Assembly (NCBI GenBank): GCA_016212965.1
Contig: JACRDA010000250.1
Location: 1 to 63,838 of the forward strand
Length of the DNA stretch: 63,838 bases
Reading direction: 5' to 3'
DNA from: Myxococcales bacterium
GTDB lineage: Bacteria > Myxococcota_A > Polyangia > Polyangiales > Polyangiaceae
Of the stretch, positions 17,245-30,812 are shown piece after piece (within the stretch, counting starts at the first letter, position 1; each line of letters starts with the position of its first letter). Made by a program: the position numbers and the translations under genes. The notes under the pieces were generated by a model, which saw only the letters and a list, made by a program, of their open reading frames with translations, was not told the DNA's origin and did not search any database.

Positions 17245-19320
17245 TCACCACACGTAGCCGATGCCGGCGCGCGTCGCGGCGCTGAGGAAGTGGTCCTCCC
17301 GCTCGGCCCACTCGGGCACCGCTTCCTCGTCGCCGTCGTTGTAGTTGGGCTCGCCGTAGCCGCGGAAGTGGCCCTCGGCGCGCACGTACCACTCGGGCGA
17401 CAGCATCACGTCGAAGCCGACGTCGGCCACGCCGCCCGGCATGAAGCCGCCGAGGCTCACGCGGCCGTCGGGACCCTCGAGCGTCACCCGCAGCGGGCAC
17501 GCCGAGAAGGCGGCGCCGATGAAGAGCTTGAGGCGCTGACCGAGGTAGAAGTCCTTCTCGAGGTACGGCCAGTCGAAGGGGAACAGCAGCAGATCGACGC
17601 CCGGCGAGGCCCCGTAGAGCACGGAGAAATCGACCCGGCTCCACCACTCGGCGTCGTCGAAGGCGAAGCTGAGCTCCCCGGCGAAGGACAGCGTGCCCCC
17701 GCGCAGCTCGCGCGGCATCTGCACGCGGCGCCCGGCGAGCGACCCGCTCACGAGGTCGGTGGGCCCGTCGTTCAGGAACAGGTTGCCGAGGTAGCCCTTC
17801 AGCAGCAGGGTGATGCCCTTCTGCGGGTACTCCCAGAGCTCCGAGCCGAAGGGTGCCCGGCCGAAGCGGGCGTCGAGCTCGCTCCGCAGCTGGTGGCCCT
17901 GCTCGCCGCCCGTCCCGACGCCCGTGACCTTGTAGAAGGCGCGCACGTCGCCGTCCCCGTCGACCGCGGCGAACGCGTAGCCGACCTTCACGCCCTCGTC
18001 GTCGCCGAGCGCGATGGCCGGCGCGTCGCTCGTCCACGCCGAGCCCCGCTCGAGCTCGCCGAAGAGCTGGAAGCCGTCCACCTTGCGCGACTCGAACTGC
18101 AGGAGGCCGAGCAGGTGCTCGGCGGAGGTCCGGGCCTCGCACTGCACCCACACGTCGGGGTTGTTCTCGGCGCGCGCCTCGCACACCCGGCCGTTCACCT
18201 CCCAGTGGTCGTGCGCGATCATGGCGGCGTTGGCCTGACCCGAGCGGCACGCCTCGAGGCCCGGCCGGCCCTCGACGGCGCGCGGGACGGCGCAGTCGGG
18301 CGCCGGCACGGCGCTCACGTGGCGCGGGACCACGTTCCACGCGGGCATCTCGCGCGGCTGATCGATGTTGCTCGGGCTGTCGGTGTCGGCCTCGATGAAC
18401 GCGATGCGCTCGTAGCGCGTGCCGGTGCGCCGGAAGATGCCCATCTCGCCCTCGTGCCGGATCGTGGGCAGGTAGAGCTTGTAGAACTTGACGCCGGCCG
18501 CGAGGCCCTTTTTCCCCTGACTGCCGAGGCTGACCTCCTCGATCTGGACCCAGCCCCAGGTGATGTGGGTGTTCGTGATGGTCTGCACGATCGCGTAGTC
18601 GGCGCAGGCGAGCGAGTAGGCGACGAACCTGCGCTCCGCGGCGAGCAAGTCCGGGTTCCGCATGCGGTCGACGTCGCCCGCGAAGGGGCGCTCCAAGGGG
18701 GCCGCGGCGACGTGACTCTCGAGCTCCGAAAGGTCGAGCGACTCGCGCCGTGTCCACTCGGGCTTGCCGGGGATCGCCGTCTCGACGTTGTGGAAGCGCT
18801 CGAGCGGCTGGCGCGCGACCCACGCCTCGCGCGTGTGGTCGGCCCCCCCGACCGCCTGGATCTTCGGATCGCGGTCCACGCTCTCGGCGCCCGCGACCTG
18901 GAAGTAGACGACGCGCTTCTTGCCGTACTGCTGGCTCTCGCCGGGCTTCTGCATGGCGCAGAAGTCCTTGACCCAGCCGCCCGCGAGCGGATGGTCCCAG
19001 GGAGGTGCCGGCACCGCGAGGTGGCGCGGCAGGTGGGTTGGGTCGGGGTCCTCGTCGCTCGGCCTCGCGGGCTCGGTCGGGCGCGCCGGGTCCGGCGCCT
19101 TCGCCGGCGTCGGCTCGGTCGGTCGCGGTGCGGGTGGCGGGGCCTTCGGCGGCGGGGCCTTCGGCGGTGATGCCTTCGGCGGTGGCGGCGGTCGCGGCGC
19201 CGCGGGCTTCGGCGGCGGCTGGCGCGGCTGCGCCTGCGCGACGGTCGAGCCAAGGCCTGCGACGAGCACGGCCAGAAGCGCGACCCAGAGCCTGACGGTA
19301 CGACCTCTGCTCCCACCCAT
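17245..19320 (-). CDS. Large exported protein with Pro-rich N-terminus
   Basis: A 691-residue protein. The start at ATG 19320 gives MGGSRGRTVRLWVALLAVLV with AGLGSTVAQA, a Sec signal peptide. Residues ~30-85 are Pro/Ala/Lys-rich (repeated PPKAPPPK units), a periplasm-spanning-type linker. The remainder is globular with many aromatic beta-type segments; the last ~200 residues (SLAGRRVQMPRELRGGTLSF, then VDFSVLYGASPGVDLLLF) could form an outer-membrane or fibrous beta domain. No enzymatic motif was recognised. The sequence after the linker (HLAVPAPPWDHPLAGGWVKD) resembles nothing I know. Monocistronic between a convergent lipoprotein and nnr. Confidence 0.65.
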   Translation of the reverse strand: MGGSRGRTVRLWVALLAVLVAGLGSTVAQAQPRQPPPKPAAPRPPPPPKASPPKAPPPKAPPPAPRPTEPTPAKAPDPARPTEPARPSDEDPDPTHLPRHLAVPAPPWDHPLAGGWVKDFCAMQKPGESQQYGKKRVVYFQVAGAESVDRDPKIQAVGGADHTREAWVARQPLERFHNVETAIPGKPEWTRRESLDLSELESHVAAAPLERPFAGDVDRMRNPDLLAAERRFVAYSLACADYAIVQTITNTHITWGWVQIEEVSLGSQGKKGLAAGVKFYKLYLPTIRHEGEMGIFRRTGTRYERIAFIEADTDSPSNIDQPREMPAWNVVPRHVSAVPAPDCAVPRAVEGRPGLEACRSGQANAAMIAHDHWEVNGRVCEARAENNPDVWVQCEARTSAEHLLGLLQFESRKVDGFQLFGELERGSAWTSDAPAIALGDDEGVKVGYAFAAVDGDGDVRAFYKVTGVGTGGEQGHQLRSELDARFGRAPFGSELWEYPQKGITLLLKGYLGNLFLNDGPTDLVSGSLAGRRVQMPRELRGGTLSFAGELSFAFDDAEWWSRVDFSVLYGASPGVDLLLFPFDWPYLEKDFYLGQRLKLFIGAAFSACPLRVTLEGPDGRVSLGGFMPGGVADVGFDVMLSPEWYVRAEGHFRGYGEPNYNDGDEEAVPEWAEREDHFLSAATRAGIGYVW

Positions 19321-19510
19321 GGGAGGACGCAACCACGCGGGCGCGCAAGGTGTCAAGTACCGCGCCGCAGCAGAGCGAAACAGCCGATTCCCCGCCGGGC
19401 ATGACGGCGATCAAGAAAGAGACCACCTCGGAGCTCGGCGCGGGCGCCAGGCCGCCCGGTTTGCCAAGGCCGTAGCGCGATCCGCCCGGAAGCGAGCGAG
19501 CGGAACCAGG

Positions 19511-19595
19511 GAGTCACGGAGGCACGGAGCGTGACACGGAGGGGCCTCTGAACTTCGCCGGCTCCGTGCAGCTCTCCGTGTCTCCGTGTCTCAGT
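19511..19595. repeat. Inverted repeat of CACGGAG-type units
   Basis: In the ~310-bp gap 19321-19632. The left arm (19511-19541) carries three copies of an ACGGAG unit and the right arm (19571-19595) its complement, two CTCCGTGT units, with a ~30-bp loop. The rest of the gap holds no gene. It lies just downstream of nnr on the minus strand and might terminate that transcript or be a dispersed genomic repeat. Confidence 0.5.
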
Positions 19596-19632
19596 GCTTG
19601 TCTCTTTCTCTGTACTTGGAGGCCCGTGCGCG

Positions 19633-21192
19633 TCACGCCTCGGGCTCGCCGCGGAGCACGGCTCCGAGCGTCTCGGGCAGCCCGGCGACGAGGTCGCCCG
19701 CGACCATCCCGCGATCGGCGCCCACGCGCTCGCGCCAGCGATCGGCCGTCACGGCGTGCAGGTACACGGCGGCGCAGGCGGCCCGCTCGAGGTCGGTCGT
19801 GCAGGCGAGCGCGCCCATCACGCCGGTGAGCACGTCGCCCGAGCCAGCGGTGGCGAGGACGGCGTTGCCGGCGAGGCACACGAAGAGCGTGCCACCCGGC
19901 GTCGCGACGAGCGTCCGGTAGCCCTTCAACACCACCGTTGCGCCGGTCGCCTCCGCGGCGCGGCGCGCGGCGCCGAAGCGGTCGGCGGCGATGTCCGCGC
20001 TCGGCACGCCGAGCAGGCGCCCGAGCTCTCCCTCGTGCGGCGTGAGCACGCGCGGGCCCGCGGCCTTTTGCAGGCTCGCCGCGCGCCCCGCGAAGTGGCC
20101 GATGGCGTCGGCGTCGACGACGACGGGGCCCGGGTGGCCGAGCACGATGCGCTCCGAGAGGGCGCATGCGCGCTCGTCGAGGCCGAGGCCCGGGCCGATG
20201 GCGACCGCGGCGCAGCGCCGGAGCAGTGGGTCGAGCGTCGCGTCGAGCGCGTCGGGGTCGAGCCGCGCGGTCATGAGCTCGCCGACCTGGGCGTCGAGCG
20301 CGTCCGCGGCGCTCGGGCTCGTCGCGAGCGTGACGAGGCCGGCGCCGGCGCGCAGCGCGGCGCGCCCCGCGAGCAGCGCCGCCCCCACCTTGCCCGGGCT
20401 CCCCCCGACGACGAGCAGGCTCCCCGAGCGGTACTTGTGCCCGTCGGCGGGCCGGCGGCCGAGCGTGGCGCGTACCAGGGCGGGCTCGATCGCCGTGGCG
20501 CGCGAGCCGACCGCGGCGAGCACGCTGGCGTCGGGAAAGCCGAGCGGCACGCGCACGACGCGCCCCGCGAGGCGGCTGCCCGCGCCCGCGAGCAGGCCCA
20601 CCTTGTAGTGCGCGAAGGTGACGGTGACGTCGGCGCGCACGGCGACGCCGAGCACCCGCCCGGTGTCGCAGTCGACGCCGGAGGGGATGTCGAGCGCCAC
20701 GCGGGGCCGGTCCACGGCGTCGAGAGCCGCGACGACCGCCGCGAGGTGCCCGGTGATCGGACGGTCGAGGCCGGTCCCGAAGAGCGCGTCCACGACGAGG
20801 CTGGCGCGCTCGAGCGCCGCCCGGAGCGGCTCCTGCGCGGTCGCGGCCGAGCCGACCGCGCCCCCGAGCCCGCACCACGCGAGGTAGCTCGCCCGCGCGT
20901 CGCCCGCGAGCTTGCCCGCCTCGACCGCGAGCACGACCTCCACGGGCACGCCGCGCGCGGCGAGGTGGCGGGCGACGACGAAGCCGTCGCCCCCGTTGTT
21001 GCCGGCGCCGCACACGACGAGCACGGGCGCCGACGCGGTCGGCGCGAGCGAGCGCGCGGCCGCGAGCTCCGCCACCACGCGCGCCGCCCCCGCCCCCGCA
21101 TTCTCCATGAGCACGAGGCCCGGCACCTGGCAGTGCTCGATCGCGTGCCGGTCGTAGGCGCGCATCTGCGCGCGGTCGAGGACGGGGATCAT
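19633..21192 (-). CDS. nnr: Bifunctional NAD(P)H-hydrate epimerase / ADP-dependent dehydratase
   Basis: A 519-residue fusion enzyme for repair of damaged NADHX and NADPHX. The N-terminal half is the YjeF_N epimerase: LVVCGAGNNGGDGFVVARHL, VVDALFGTGL and VALDIPSGVDCDTG. The C-terminal half is the ADP/ATP-dependent dehydratase (carbohydrate-kinase-like): KYRSGSLLVVGGSPGKVGAA, IGPGLGLDE, PHEGELGRLLG, TVVLKGYRTLVA and the catalytic-site motif LATAGSGDVLTGVMGAL. The start at ATG 21192 gives MIPVLDRAQMRAYDRHAI, the canonical beginning; upstream open frame is spurious. The two-domain length matches the usual bacterial fusion. Divergent from the PQQ-propeller lipoprotein. Confidence 0.95.
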   Translation of the reverse strand: MIPVLDRAQMRAYDRHAIEHCQVPGLVLMENAGAGAARVVAELAAARSLAPTASAPVLVVCGAGNNGGDGFVVARHLAARGVPVEVVLAVEAGKLAGDARASYLAWCGLGGAVGSAATAQEPLRAALERASLVVDALFGTGLDRPITGHLAAVVAALDAVDRPRVALDIPSGVDCDTGRVLGVAVRADVTVTFAHYKVGLLAGAGSRLAGRVVRVPLGFPDASVLAAVGSRATAIEPALVRATLGRRPADGHKYRSGSLLVVGGSPGKVGAALLAGRAALRAGAGLVTLATSPSAADALDAQVGELMTARLDPDALDATLDPLLRRCAAVAIGPGLGLDERACALSERIVLGHPGPVVVDADAIGHFAGRAASLQKAAGPRVLTPHEGELGRLLGVPSADIAADRFGAARRAAEATGATVVLKGYRTLVATPGGTLFVCLAGNAVLATAGSGDVLTGVMGALACTTDLERAACAAVYLHAVTADRWRERVGADRGMVAGDLVAGLPETLGAVLRGEPEA

Positions 21193-21285
21193 GGCGCCGC
21201 CATGGTAGCGCGCGTCCGTCGGCATCGTGCTCGGAATGACGCCCCGCGGGTCCGCCGTTATGCTCTTCTCGAAGGGGTGACGACC

Positions 21286-22881
21286 ATGCGACGTCCTGTC
21301 TTGTCGAGCCGGTCGCGCGCGTCCGGGGGCGGGAGCCGGCACGCAACGATGGCTGCCGCGGTGCTCGGAGCGCTCGCCGCGCTCGCGTCGGGGTGCGACG
21401 GCCGCGAGCGGCTGCGGCGCCAGGACCCCGCGCTGGCCGAGCCGCCCGCGCAGGCGAAGGCGCCCACGGACGCCGACCGCCCGGCCGGCCCCGTCGCGCC
21501 GCCGCCCGCGGACACCCCCGATCCCGAGGACGCCCTCGGGACGGCGAGGGAGGCGAACGGGCCGCACTACGGTCCGCCGGACGCCGGTTTCCGGGCGGGC
21601 TTCGCGCGCCCGAGCGCCGAGCGGCCGAAGCGCCTGGCGTCGTCGGCGCGGCGCTTCGATCTGCAGCTCCCGACCGCGGAGCCGGTCGCCACCCCGGCCG
21701 TGCATCGCGGGCTCGTCGTCACCGGCAGCGGCCGGTGGGTCGGCGCCGTGAAGGAGCAGAAGGGCGACTTCGTGTGGGCCGTCGAGTCCGACGACCCCGG
21801 GCCTTCGAGCGTCGCGTGCGAGGACGACACCTGCGTCTGGAACACCGAGAGCTGCACGCTCGTCGCGGCGAGCGCCTCGACGGGCGCCGTGCGCTGGGGC
21901 GAGTGGATCGGCTCCGTGCTGCTGAGCGCGCCCACGGTCGCGTCCGGCCGCGTGTACGCTGCGTTCGCAGCCGACGCGGGCAACGGCCTCCGCCCCTCGA
22001 CCGCGACCCACGGGCTCGCCGCCTTCGACCTCCTCACCGGCCGCACGCTGTGGAAGCGCTGGATCGACCGCGAGGTCATCGGCGCACCGGTCGCCAAGGG
22101 CGACGCCCTCTACGCCGCCACGTACGGCGGCACGCTCTACGTGGTCGACCAGCCGTCCGGGGCGCTGCGCTCGGCCAAGGCGCGCCAGGCCACGAGCCCG
22201 CCCGTCGTCGACGAGGCGGGGGTGCACTACGCGCGCAAGCTCGACGGTGGGCGCGAGGGACTCGCCTTCGAGCCGGTCTCGCCCGGCGAGTCGGCGGGTC
22301 TCCTCGCGAGCGGCCCCGACGCCCCGGCGCCGCTCGGCGGTCGCTCCGTCGTCGTGCACGTCAAGCCCGCCGACTACCTCGACAGGGCCGCCCCGTGGCT
22401 CGGCGGCGGCGGCATCGAGCCGGGCGAGCTCTACGGCGTGACGGCGCCGGGCGTCCCGGTGCCGGCGTGGGCCGGGCAGCAGGCGTTCCAGGGTGCGCGG
22501 GTGGTGCGCCACGAGGGGCGCAGCATCTCCGTCATGGGCGACGAGCTCGTGTGCATCGAGGCCAACCAGGTCCGCTGGTCCCTGCCGCTCTCGCGCGCAG
22601 GCGACCCGAAGGGCGGGATCCTGGCCGCGGCGCCGGCGCTCGCCGGCGGGCGCGTGGTGCTGGCCAAGGCGAGCGGCGAGGTGCTCGTCGTCGCGCCCGG
22701 CTCGGGCGAGGTGCTCGCGCGCCACAACGTGGGCCACCCCATCATGAGCGAGCCCGCCGTGATGGACGGCTGGCTCTACGTCGGCACGGCCGACGGCTGG
22801 CTCGTCGGCATCGACACCGGCGACCCGACGCTCACGGGCTGGTCGGCCGCAGGTGGCGGTGCGGCGCGCAACGGCGCCTGA
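21286..22881 (+). CDS. PQQ-type beta-propeller lipoprotein
   Basis: A 531-residue protein, ATG preceded by AAGGGG. Signal peptide ends in LAALASGCDG (lipobox). A disordered Pro/Ala region follows to ~residue 110. Then come PQQ/YVTN-like propeller blades: LVAASASTGAVRWGEWIGSV, GLAAFDLLTGRTLWKRWIDR, ALYAATYGGTLYVVDQPSGA, VLVVAPGSGEVLARHNVGHP and WLYVGTADGWLVGIDTGDPT. The repeated xALDxxTGxxxW pattern resembles BamB and PQQ-enzyme propellers, but no PQQ ligand set is evident, so binding or scaffolding is more likely than dehydrogenase activity. BamB function is not claimed because no Bam gene is nearby. Confidence 0.85.
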   Translation: MRRPVLSSRSRASGGGSRHATMAAAVLGALAALASGCDGRERLRRQDPALAEPPAQAKAPTDADRPAGPVAPPPADTPDPEDALGTAREANGPHYGPPDAGFRAGFARPSAERPKRLASSARRFDLQLPTAEPVATPAVHRGLVVTGSGRWVGAVKEQKGDFVWAVESDDPGPSSVACEDDTCVWNTESCTLVAASASTGAVRWGEWIGSVLLSAPTVASGRVYAAFAADAGNGLRPSTATHGLAAFDLLTGRTLWKRWIDREVIGAPVAKGDALYAATYGGTLYVVDQPSGALRSAKARQATSPPVVDEAGVHYARKLDGGREGLAFEPVSPGESAGLLASGPDAPAPLGGRSVVVHVKPADYLDRAAPWLGGGGIEPGELYGVTAPGVPVPAWAGQQAFQGARVVRHEGRSISVMGDELVCIEANQVRWSLPLSRAGDPKGGILAAAPALAGGRVVLAKASGEVLVVAPGSGEVLARHNVGHPIMSEPAVMDGWLYVGTADGWLVGIDTGDPTLTGWSAAGGGAARNGA

Positions 22882-22985
22882 GAGAACCCACGCCCGGGGC
22901 GCCAGCCGGGCTGGAACGATGGCGGGAAGTGTGCTGCAATGGCGCTCTTCGCGGCGGGGATCTGCCGCTTCAAGGAGTCACGACC

Positions 22986-23303
22986 ATGGGATTCACGCGA
23001 GCGGTGCCCTCGAGCCTGACGGAGTTTCGGACCAACCTCGGCGAGCTGGCGAAGAACATCGGGCACGTGTCGAGCTGGAAGGTGAACATGAACAACTTCC
23101 ACCTCGAGGTCGATCTCGATTGGGCCGCGAACAAGATCGGCGGCAAGGACGACTTCTACATCCCGATCAAGCGGGCCAAGGCGCGCGAGGCGCTCGCGCT
23201 CGTCGAGAACCTGTTCAAGCTCGCCGAAAAGAGCCCCGAGAAGGTCGAGGGCAGCCCCGACGTCGAGAAGCTCTACGACATGATCGATCCGCAAGCGAAC
23301 TGA
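22986..23303 (+). CDS. Hypothetical protein, 105 residues
   Basis: Start ATG preceded by GGAGTC. MGFTRAVPSSLTEFRTNLGE, then LAKNIGHVSSWKVNMNNFHL and EVDLDWAANKIGGKDDFYIP; ends with a helical, Lys/Glu-rich stretch. It has lower Gly/Ala content than most neighbours, and codon use and the ribosome-binding site look genuine. No signal peptide or membrane segment. I do not recognise the family. It is followed by hairpins (23324-23391) that may end the transcript. Confidence 0.7.
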   Translation: MGFTRAVPSSLTEFRTNLGELAKNIGHVSSWKVNMNNFHLEVDLDWAANKIGGKDDFYIPIKRAKAREALALVENLFKLAEKSPEKVEGSPDVEKLYDMIDPQAN

Positions 23304-23323
23304 TGCCGCACGGCTCGCATCGG

Positions 23324-23391
23324 TGCCCCGCGTGACGGGGCGCCTCGCATCGGTACTGCGCGTAGCGGGGCGAGGTCACCCACCTCGCCCC
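23324..23391 (+). terminator. Two hairpins after the 105-residue gene
   Basis: A short stem GCCCCG/CGGGGC with a CGTGA loop (23324-23341), then a perfect 10-bp stem GGGGCGAGGT/ACCTCGCCCC with a 5-nt loop (23367-23391). Two copies of a CTCGCATCGGT motif ~31 nt apart accompany them. There is no clear U tract, so they may be Rho-assisted terminators or an attenuating leader for gltB. Nothing else was found in the 180-bp gap to gltB. Confidence 0.4.
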
Positions 23392-23483
23392 GAGCTCACG
23401 GGCTCGCAGCGCCGGCCGACGCCGGCGAGGGAAGGGCACGGAGCGCCTTGACGCATCGCGTTAGCTGCTTCAAGGACTTGGCG

Positions 23484-27992
<4,509 letters not shown>

Positions 27993-28056
27993 GCCACGCG
28001 CCGGCCGAGTCCACACGGCTTGCGCCGGACCCCGCTGCGGCGTAGCTACCGATCTC

Positions 28057-29487
28057 ATGCGTGCGACGACTTGCTTCTCGGGGGGTTTCGGGCTCGCGAG
28101 CCTCGTGCTCGTGGGGCTCGGGGGCGCGGGGTGTGCGAGCGGGGTCACCTCGTTCTCGGGCGACGGCGGCGCGGGCGGCGCCGGCGGGGAGGGCACCGGC
28201 GGCGCGAGCTGCGCGGTCGCCGAGGACTGCGCCGGCCTCGGCGACAGCTGCCACGAGGCCGCGTGCGTCGCGGGCTTTTGCGTGCTCACGCCCGCGAACG
28301 AGCTCGGTCCCTGCGACGACGGCCGGCAGTGTACCCAGAACGACCACTGCCAGGGCGGCGCGTGCGTCGGCGAGGGGGGCGTCGCGTGCCCGGCCACCGA
28401 CCCCTGCCGGGTCGGAGTCTGCGACGTCGGCAGCGACGCGTGCCTCGAGGTTGCCGGCAACGACGGCGCATTCTGCGACGACGGCAACGCCTGCACGGGT
28501 GCGGGAGTCTGCGGCGGCGGCAGCTGTCAGCTCGGCAGCGCCATCGACTGCTCGTTCCTCGACGCCCCGTGTGCGGTCGGCGTGTGTCAGCTCGGGACCG
28601 GCTGCGTCGCCGAGGGGCTCGGCGACGGGACGGCATGCGACGACGGGCTCTTCTGCTCGACGAACGACCAGTGCCAGGGCGGTAGCTGCACGGGCGTGCA
28701 CACCTGCCCCCAGCCGGCCGACCCGTGCCTCGCACCCGCCTGCGACGAACTGCTCGACGCGTGCGGCTCGATCCCCGGGCCGGACGGCAGCGCGTGCGAC
28801 GACGGGAACGCGTGCACCGCGAACGAGACCTGCAGCGCCGGCAGCTGCGCCGGCGGGAGCCCCGCCAACGAGGGCGGCGCCTGCGACGACGGGCAGGCCT
28901 GCACCGGCAACGACGTCTGCAGCGCGGGCGCCTGCGCCGGTGCGCCCGTGACGGCCTGTGTCGGCGGCGACGGCTGCTGCCCCGCGGGCTGCACGCTCGC
29001 CCTCGACGCCGACTGCACCTGCGGGCAGAACCTCGCGCTCGGTGCGACGCCCAGCATCTCGAGCGGCGGCAGCGTGCCGCCCTACACGCCGGCCGAGCTC
29101 AACAACGGCATCGGCGAGGGCGTGTGCCAGTGGTCGTGGGTCGACGACTACACGACCCCGAGCGGGGCCTTCATCCAGTACGACTGGCCCGCGCCCGTCA
29201 CCGTCGGGTCGATCTACATCGCGACCGCACGCGCGGCGGGCGGTGAGCCGCCGTGCTCGCCGCCGTCGGGCCGCAACGTGGCGAGCGGCTCGGTACAATG
29301 GTGGGACGGCGGCCAGTGGGTCACCGCCGTGACGTTCGCGGGGCAGACCGACGACGTGCAGGTCGATCTGCCGACGCCCGTCACGACCCAGAACCTGCGC
29401 GTCTACGACCTCACGACCGACCCGGGCAACGGCAACTCGATGATCTACGAGTGGTACGTGTACGCGGGCAGCGGCTGCGTGCCCTGA
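28057..29487 (+). CDS. Cys-rich lipoprotein with C-terminal discoidin-like domain
   Basis: A 476-residue protein. The start MRATTCFSGGFGLASLVLVG leads into a lipobox (GGAGCASG) and a Gly-rich linker. Residues ~55-315 are tandem Cys-rich repeats, recognised by DDGNACT, DDGRQCTQNDHCQGGACVG, DDGLFCSTNDQCQGGSC and similar. This is the myxobacterial pattern also seen in outer-surface and fruiting-body proteins. The last ~150 residues (NLALGATPSISSGGSVPPYT, FIQYDWPAPVTVGSIYIATA, QNLRVYDLTTDP) resemble an F5/8 type C (discoidin) carbohydrate-binding fold. Surface adhesion is inferred. Confidence 0.8.
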   Translation: MRATTCFSGGFGLASLVLVGLGGAGCASGVTSFSGDGGAGGAGGEGTGGASCAVAEDCAGLGDSCHEAACVAGFCVLTPANELGPCDDGRQCTQNDHCQGGACVGEGGVACPATDPCRVGVCDVGSDACLEVAGNDGAFCDDGNACTGAGVCGGGSCQLGSAIDCSFLDAPCAVGVCQLGTGCVAEGLGDGTACDDGLFCSTNDQCQGGSCTGVHTCPQPADPCLAPACDELLDACGSIPGPDGSACDDGNACTANETCSAGSCAGGSPANEGGACDDGQACTGNDVCSAGACAGAPVTACVGGDGCCPAGCTLALDADCTCGQNLALGATPSISSGGSVPPYTPAELNNGIGEGVCQWSWVDDYTTPSGAFIQYDWPAPVTVGSIYIATARAAGGEPPCSPPSGRNVASGSVQWWDGGQWVTAVTFAGQTDDVQVDLPTPVTTQNLRVYDLTTDPGNGNSMIYEWYVYAGSGCVP

Positions 29488-29534
29488 AGGTTCGACGGGC
29501 GGCGGTCGCGAGGGCGCGAGCTCGCGCTCGGGCC

Positions 29535-29885
29535 TCAGCCGAGCACGTCCGAGCCGTGGCCCCAACAGCGCGCCTCGAGCTCGGTGTAGGTCGAGAACAC
29601 GCGCTCGGCCGGGACGGCGGCGAGCTCGCCGAGCGCCGCGGCGAGCTCGCGACAGAGCGCGTCGGTCGCGGCGTCGTTGAGCCCGCCGATGCTGCGGACG
29701 TCGACGAAGGCCGCGGGGCCGGCCTCCCCCGACATGTGGATGTAGGTCGCGGCCTTCACCACGACCATCACGTAGCGCTCGGGCTTGCCGAGGACCTCGG
29801 CGGCGACCCGGGACATGCGCGCGGCGAGCGCGCGCGCCGTCGCGGCCTCGAGCGGTGGGCTGGTCTCGATGCGGATGAGCGGCAT
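29535..29885 (-). CDS. MIF-like tautomerase family protein
   Basis: A 116-residue protein starting MPLIRIETSPP, so that Pro-1 is exposed after Met removal, as in the tautomerase superfamily. The length and beta-alpha-beta repeats (RYVMVVVKAATYIHMSGE, AAFVDVRSIGGLNDAATD, LGELAAVPAERVFSTYTELE) match the macrophage-migration-inhibitory-factor subfamily of two fused units. Probably a phenylpyruvate or dopachrome-type tautomerase in vitro; physiological substrate unknown. Convergent with the discoidin lipoprotein. Confidence 0.8.
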   Translation of the reverse strand: MPLIRIETSPPLEAATARALAARMSRVAAEVLGKPERYVMVVVKAATYIHMSGEAGPAAFVDVRSIGGLNDAATDALCRELAAALGELAAVPAERVFSTYTELEARCWGHGSDVLG

Positions 29886-29925
29886 GGCTCCGCGATTCAA
29901 GACCCGCGGGCGCGCGGCCGCAACC

Positions 29926-30072
29926 GGGGGGACCGGGGGGCGCGCGCGTGGGCGGGGGAGGGCGCGGCTGCGGGAGCGGGCGCGCGTGCGTGGGCGAGCG
30001 CGGGAGCGTGGGCGGGTGCGGGCGCGCGGGCGGGAGCGTGCGCGGGAGCTTGGGCGTGGGCGGGAGCGTGTG
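29926..30072 (+). repeat. G-rich simple-sequence tract
   Basis: A strand-asymmetric tract of degenerate GCGGGAGC/GTGGGCG units on the plus strand. It occupies about half of the 300-bp gap between the tautomerase and the zinc-ribbon gene and contains several runs of three or more G. The rest of the gap shows no gene. It would be in the leader of the zinc-ribbon transcript and could form G-quadruplexes; this is inference. Confidence 0.5.
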
Positions 30073-30189
30073 CTTGGTGGAAGCACTTTTGGGGGGCTTT
30101 CCACCGAGCGCGTCTTGGGGACGCGCGTGGTTGCCCACCGCTGGCGCACGGGCTTTCGTGCGGGTGCATGACGTGGTCCAATCGTCGAG

Positions 30190-30771
30190 ATGCCGATCTC
30201 CTGCCCGCGCTGCAGCCAGGCGCTCGTCGCACGCCCGCACTTCGTGCGCGCCGATATCGACGCGCTCGAGCTCGATGCCTGCCCGGGGTGCCAGGGCCTG
30301 TGGCTCGACGGCGCCGAGGTTCCGCTGATGCTGGCGCCGCTCGCGCATCACGCCTTTCGTCACGGCGATCTGCGTATCGCCGGCGCCGTGTGGGGCGGCA
30401 GCATCGGGGCCTGCCCGCGGTGCCGAGCGGAGGTCATCGCGTTTCCCCACTTCTCGCGGACTCTCGCACTTTGTTCGGAGTGCCATGGCATGTGGATCGA
30501 CGGGCCGGATGTAGCCGCCGTGCTGCAGGGCCAGGGCGACGGGGACGGACTGCCCCGACCGGCCGATCGGGTCGCGGGGTACCGCACGACCGGTGCGGTC
30601 GTGCCTCACTCCGAAGAGCGCCCGGCGCCCGACACGATGGTCTGTGTGCGCTGCGGAACCATCGTGGACCGGCGCGCCACGCTGCTCACCGCCAACGGTC
30701 CGATCTGCGCGATCTGCGACGCCGACACGGACGACCTCGATGCCTGGTGGAACGACGACCGTGAGGCGTAG
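30190..30771 (+). CDS. TFIIB-type zinc-ribbon protein
   Basis: A 193-residue protein with two zf-TFIIB-like modules: CPRCSQALV...CPGCQGLWLDGAEV and CPRCRAEVI...CSECHGMWIDGPDV. Each is the CxxC-n-CxxC(H)G(M/L)W(L/I)D pattern of the bacterial domain. A third CxxC pair follows (CVRCGTIVDRR...CAICDADTDD). Zinc binding is strongly suggested; the biological role of this domain in bacteria is mostly unknown. No signal peptide. It is followed by the tandem hairpin array. Confidence 0.85.
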   Translation: MPISCPRCSQALVARPHFVRADIDALELDACPGCQGLWLDGAEVPLMLAPLAHHAFRHGDLRIAGAVWGGSIGACPRCRAEVIAFPHFSRTLALCSECHGMWIDGPDVAAVLQGQGDGDGLPRPADRVAGYRTTGAVVPHSEERPAPDTMVCVRCGTIVDRRATLLTANGPICAICDADTDDLDAWWNDDREA

Positions 30772-30812
30772 TGCGCACGGGAAACGGGACCGGAATTGCG
30801 GGTTGGTAATGG

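Noticed and set aside
19318..19360. TTGACA on the minus strand as a -35 element of the large exported protein gene.
   Set aside because: No -10 element at proper spacing, and it would put the transcription start almost at the start codon.
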